A stretch of DNA of 20,113 bases from Paramacrobiotus richtersi (lineage: Eukaryota; Tardigrada; Eutardigrada; Parachela; Macrobiotidae). The translations under genes and the position numbers were made by a program. The notes under the pieces are model-generated. The model did not search any database and was not told where the DNA came from. It saw only the letters and a list, made by a program, of their open reading frames with translations. The DNA lies in contig JAQGAU010001283.1 of assembly GCA_034698045.1 (NCBI GenBank), positions 1 through 20,113 of the forward strand. The letters are read 5' to 3'. This document shows, one piece after another, positions 18,952-20,113 of the stretch. Positions within the stretch are counted from its first letter, which is position 1. Each line of letters begins with the position of its first letter.

Positions 18952-20113
18952 TCAAACGATCTCATCCAGGCGCATCTTTTTCGAGCAGTGTTCCATGATG
19001 GTCTGCACCAGCTCCGGATCGAACTGCAATGTTTCCTGCAGTGCGCCGTCCTTCAGCACACTACCCATGTTCTTCGGGATGACATTCAGTGCCGCTTCCT
19101 TCAACTTGCCCAGATTTCTCTGACTGGCCACAACGAGACAGTGCATCGCACTTTTTCCAGTGACACTCTTGGCGAGAATCTCCTCAGAAACGGTCAGCAA
19201 ATCCATGATCTCATACTTGTCGGCCATGATCATTACTTTCTCCACATTGCTGCTGTTGATCTTTGAAATATCGCACCCGTAAAGATACCCCAAAACCAGT
19301 TCCACAGTTTCTCCGTCAATATCCTCCAGTATACAGCGACACAGTCGGTTTTCTTTGGTATCATGCGTCAGCATGGCAGCGAAAACGGGAGAATGGGTCA
19401 TCAAAACCACGCGAAAGGTCGGAAACTCTCTGCCCTCGCTGGACTCAATGGTGAAATCGGACTGCATGCGGCACTTGGAAGCAAAACCTCTGGCCTGACA
19501 TTCTAAAAACTGCTGGTACAGCTTCAACGGTGTTGCCATCAGTATTTCTGGCGCGTTGATTGGTTTCGGCGCTCCGTACATCGTTACATCCACGAGAAAG
19601 GTGAGACAGTCATCTTGGATGAGGCCAGGTGTGTTTTCGTCGCCGAATAGATTATAGTGCGAAACCAGCGCCGCATATCCCCAGTCATCTGCGGTGCGAC
19701 GGAAGCTAACTGCGCTTTCTCTAGTTGACTTTATGGGGATATTCCCTTCTTCCCCGGTGCGTACACTGCAAAATCAGGGTATAAGCAGATTTTATACTTA
19801 AGTACTGATTAAGCTAACTGCGCTTTCTCTAGTTGACATTATGGGGATATTCCCTTCTTCCCCGGTGCGTACACTGCAAAATCAGGGTATAAGCAGATTT
19901 TATACTTAAGTACTCATATGTACAATACAGTCCAAAGCGGCGTCTGATTAGAATTAGAACTACTGTGCGAGTACTGGTTATTCGGTACTGCATGTAGTAC
20001 AAATTAACTGGAACGTATCCACTTGGTAGATCGAGCGGCCTGACTGGGTGAAAAAACATACCCGTAGGTGACGATTTTTAAACCGCAATCGTCACACAGT
20101 CAACTTGTAAACA
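18952..20113 (-). CDS. MATH-BTB protein (SPOP-like family), 3' part, runs off the window
   Basis: Probable substrate adaptor of CUL3 ubiquitin ligases. The last exon is 19765-18952: acceptor TTTTGCAG, then 271 in-frame codons to TGA. Its first about 60 residues (RRTADDWGYAALVS...GLIQDDCLTFLVDV) match the C-terminal half of a MATH domain, which binds substrate. The BTB/POZ fold follows (about 19510-19190; MQSDFTI...FRVVLMTHSPVFAAML... VLGYLYGCDI...MADKYEIMDL) and mediates dimerisation and CUL3 binding. A helical BACK-like tail ends near 18955. The ORF is open upstream of the GTG at 19593, so coding must begin further upstream; a candidate preceding exon (20113-20062, donor CTACGG/GTATGT, phase 2) fits the frame but is weak. 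Intron 19766-20061 contains a second copy of the splice acceptor from a tandem duplication. Confidence 0.88.
19703..19914. repeat. Tandem direct repeat, two 104-bp copies, 4-bp gap
   Basis: Copies at 19703-19806 and 19811-19914 with period 108; I count one difference (T at 19730, A at 19838). Each copy holds the splice acceptor of the last MATH-BTB exon plus its first 63 coding bases. The near identity means a recent event or an assembly artefact. Confidence 0.95.

Noticed and set aside
19829..20059. Minus-strand 76-codon frame over the tandem repeat
   Set aside because: Reads the duplicated exon start in the wrong frame; it lies in the intron of the MATH-BTB gene.

Overview
The window is metazoan nuclear DNA. 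Its genes have short phase-conserved GT-AG introns (59 to about 490 bp), proteins of animal families (microsomal CYP2-type P450, collagen-type prolyl 4-hydroxylase alpha, MATH-BTB) and wide AT-rich spacers. Compact introns together with locally expanded P450, F-box and MATH-BTB families would suit a small ecdysozoan, and a tardigrade is my best guess. That is inference: nothing in the sequence proves the taxon.

Layout, left to right. (1) 1-1432, minus: 5' half of a CYP2-clan P450 (copy A) that runs off the left edge. (2) 2878-5479, minus: copy B, a head-to-tail duplicate of A. All six exons and their splice sites are recognisable, but it carries a 5-bp insertion in exon 1, a +1/-1 indel pair with an in-frame TGA in exon 3 and a 7-bp loss in exon 4, so I call it a pseudogene. 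The duplicated unit includes introns and upstream flanks, one of which holds a long hairpin. (3) 8000-9388 and 9580-10887, plus: two tandem paralogues that seem to combine two FMRP-like Agenet/Tudor modules with an F-box, each behind a likely 5'-UTR intron. The second has extra C-terminal exons; the first seems to lack that part. (4) 12300-15026, plus: a complete six-exon P450 (copy C), 503 residues, every intron in phase 1. (5) 15549-17739, minus: a complete five-exon prolyl 4-hydroxylase alpha gene, 558 residues, with signal peptide and full catalytic set. (6) About 18154-18346, plus: a decayed P450 exon-5 relic. (7) 18952-20113, minus: 3' part of a MATH-BTB gene whose last splice acceptor is duplicated by a nearly perfect 104-bp tandem repeat.

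No shared pathway links these genes. The window reads as a locus of tandem duplication and decay: P450s in four states (partial, dead, intact, relic), an F-box pair that would feed SCF (CUL1) ligases and a MATH-BTB protein that would feed CUL3 ligases, with a conserved collagen-modifying enzyme between them. The most unusual item is the apparent joining of FMRP-type Agenet modules to an F-box, which would suggest a ubiquitin-ligase adaptor that recognises methylated or FMRP-type ligands. That function is inferred from domain resemblance only.
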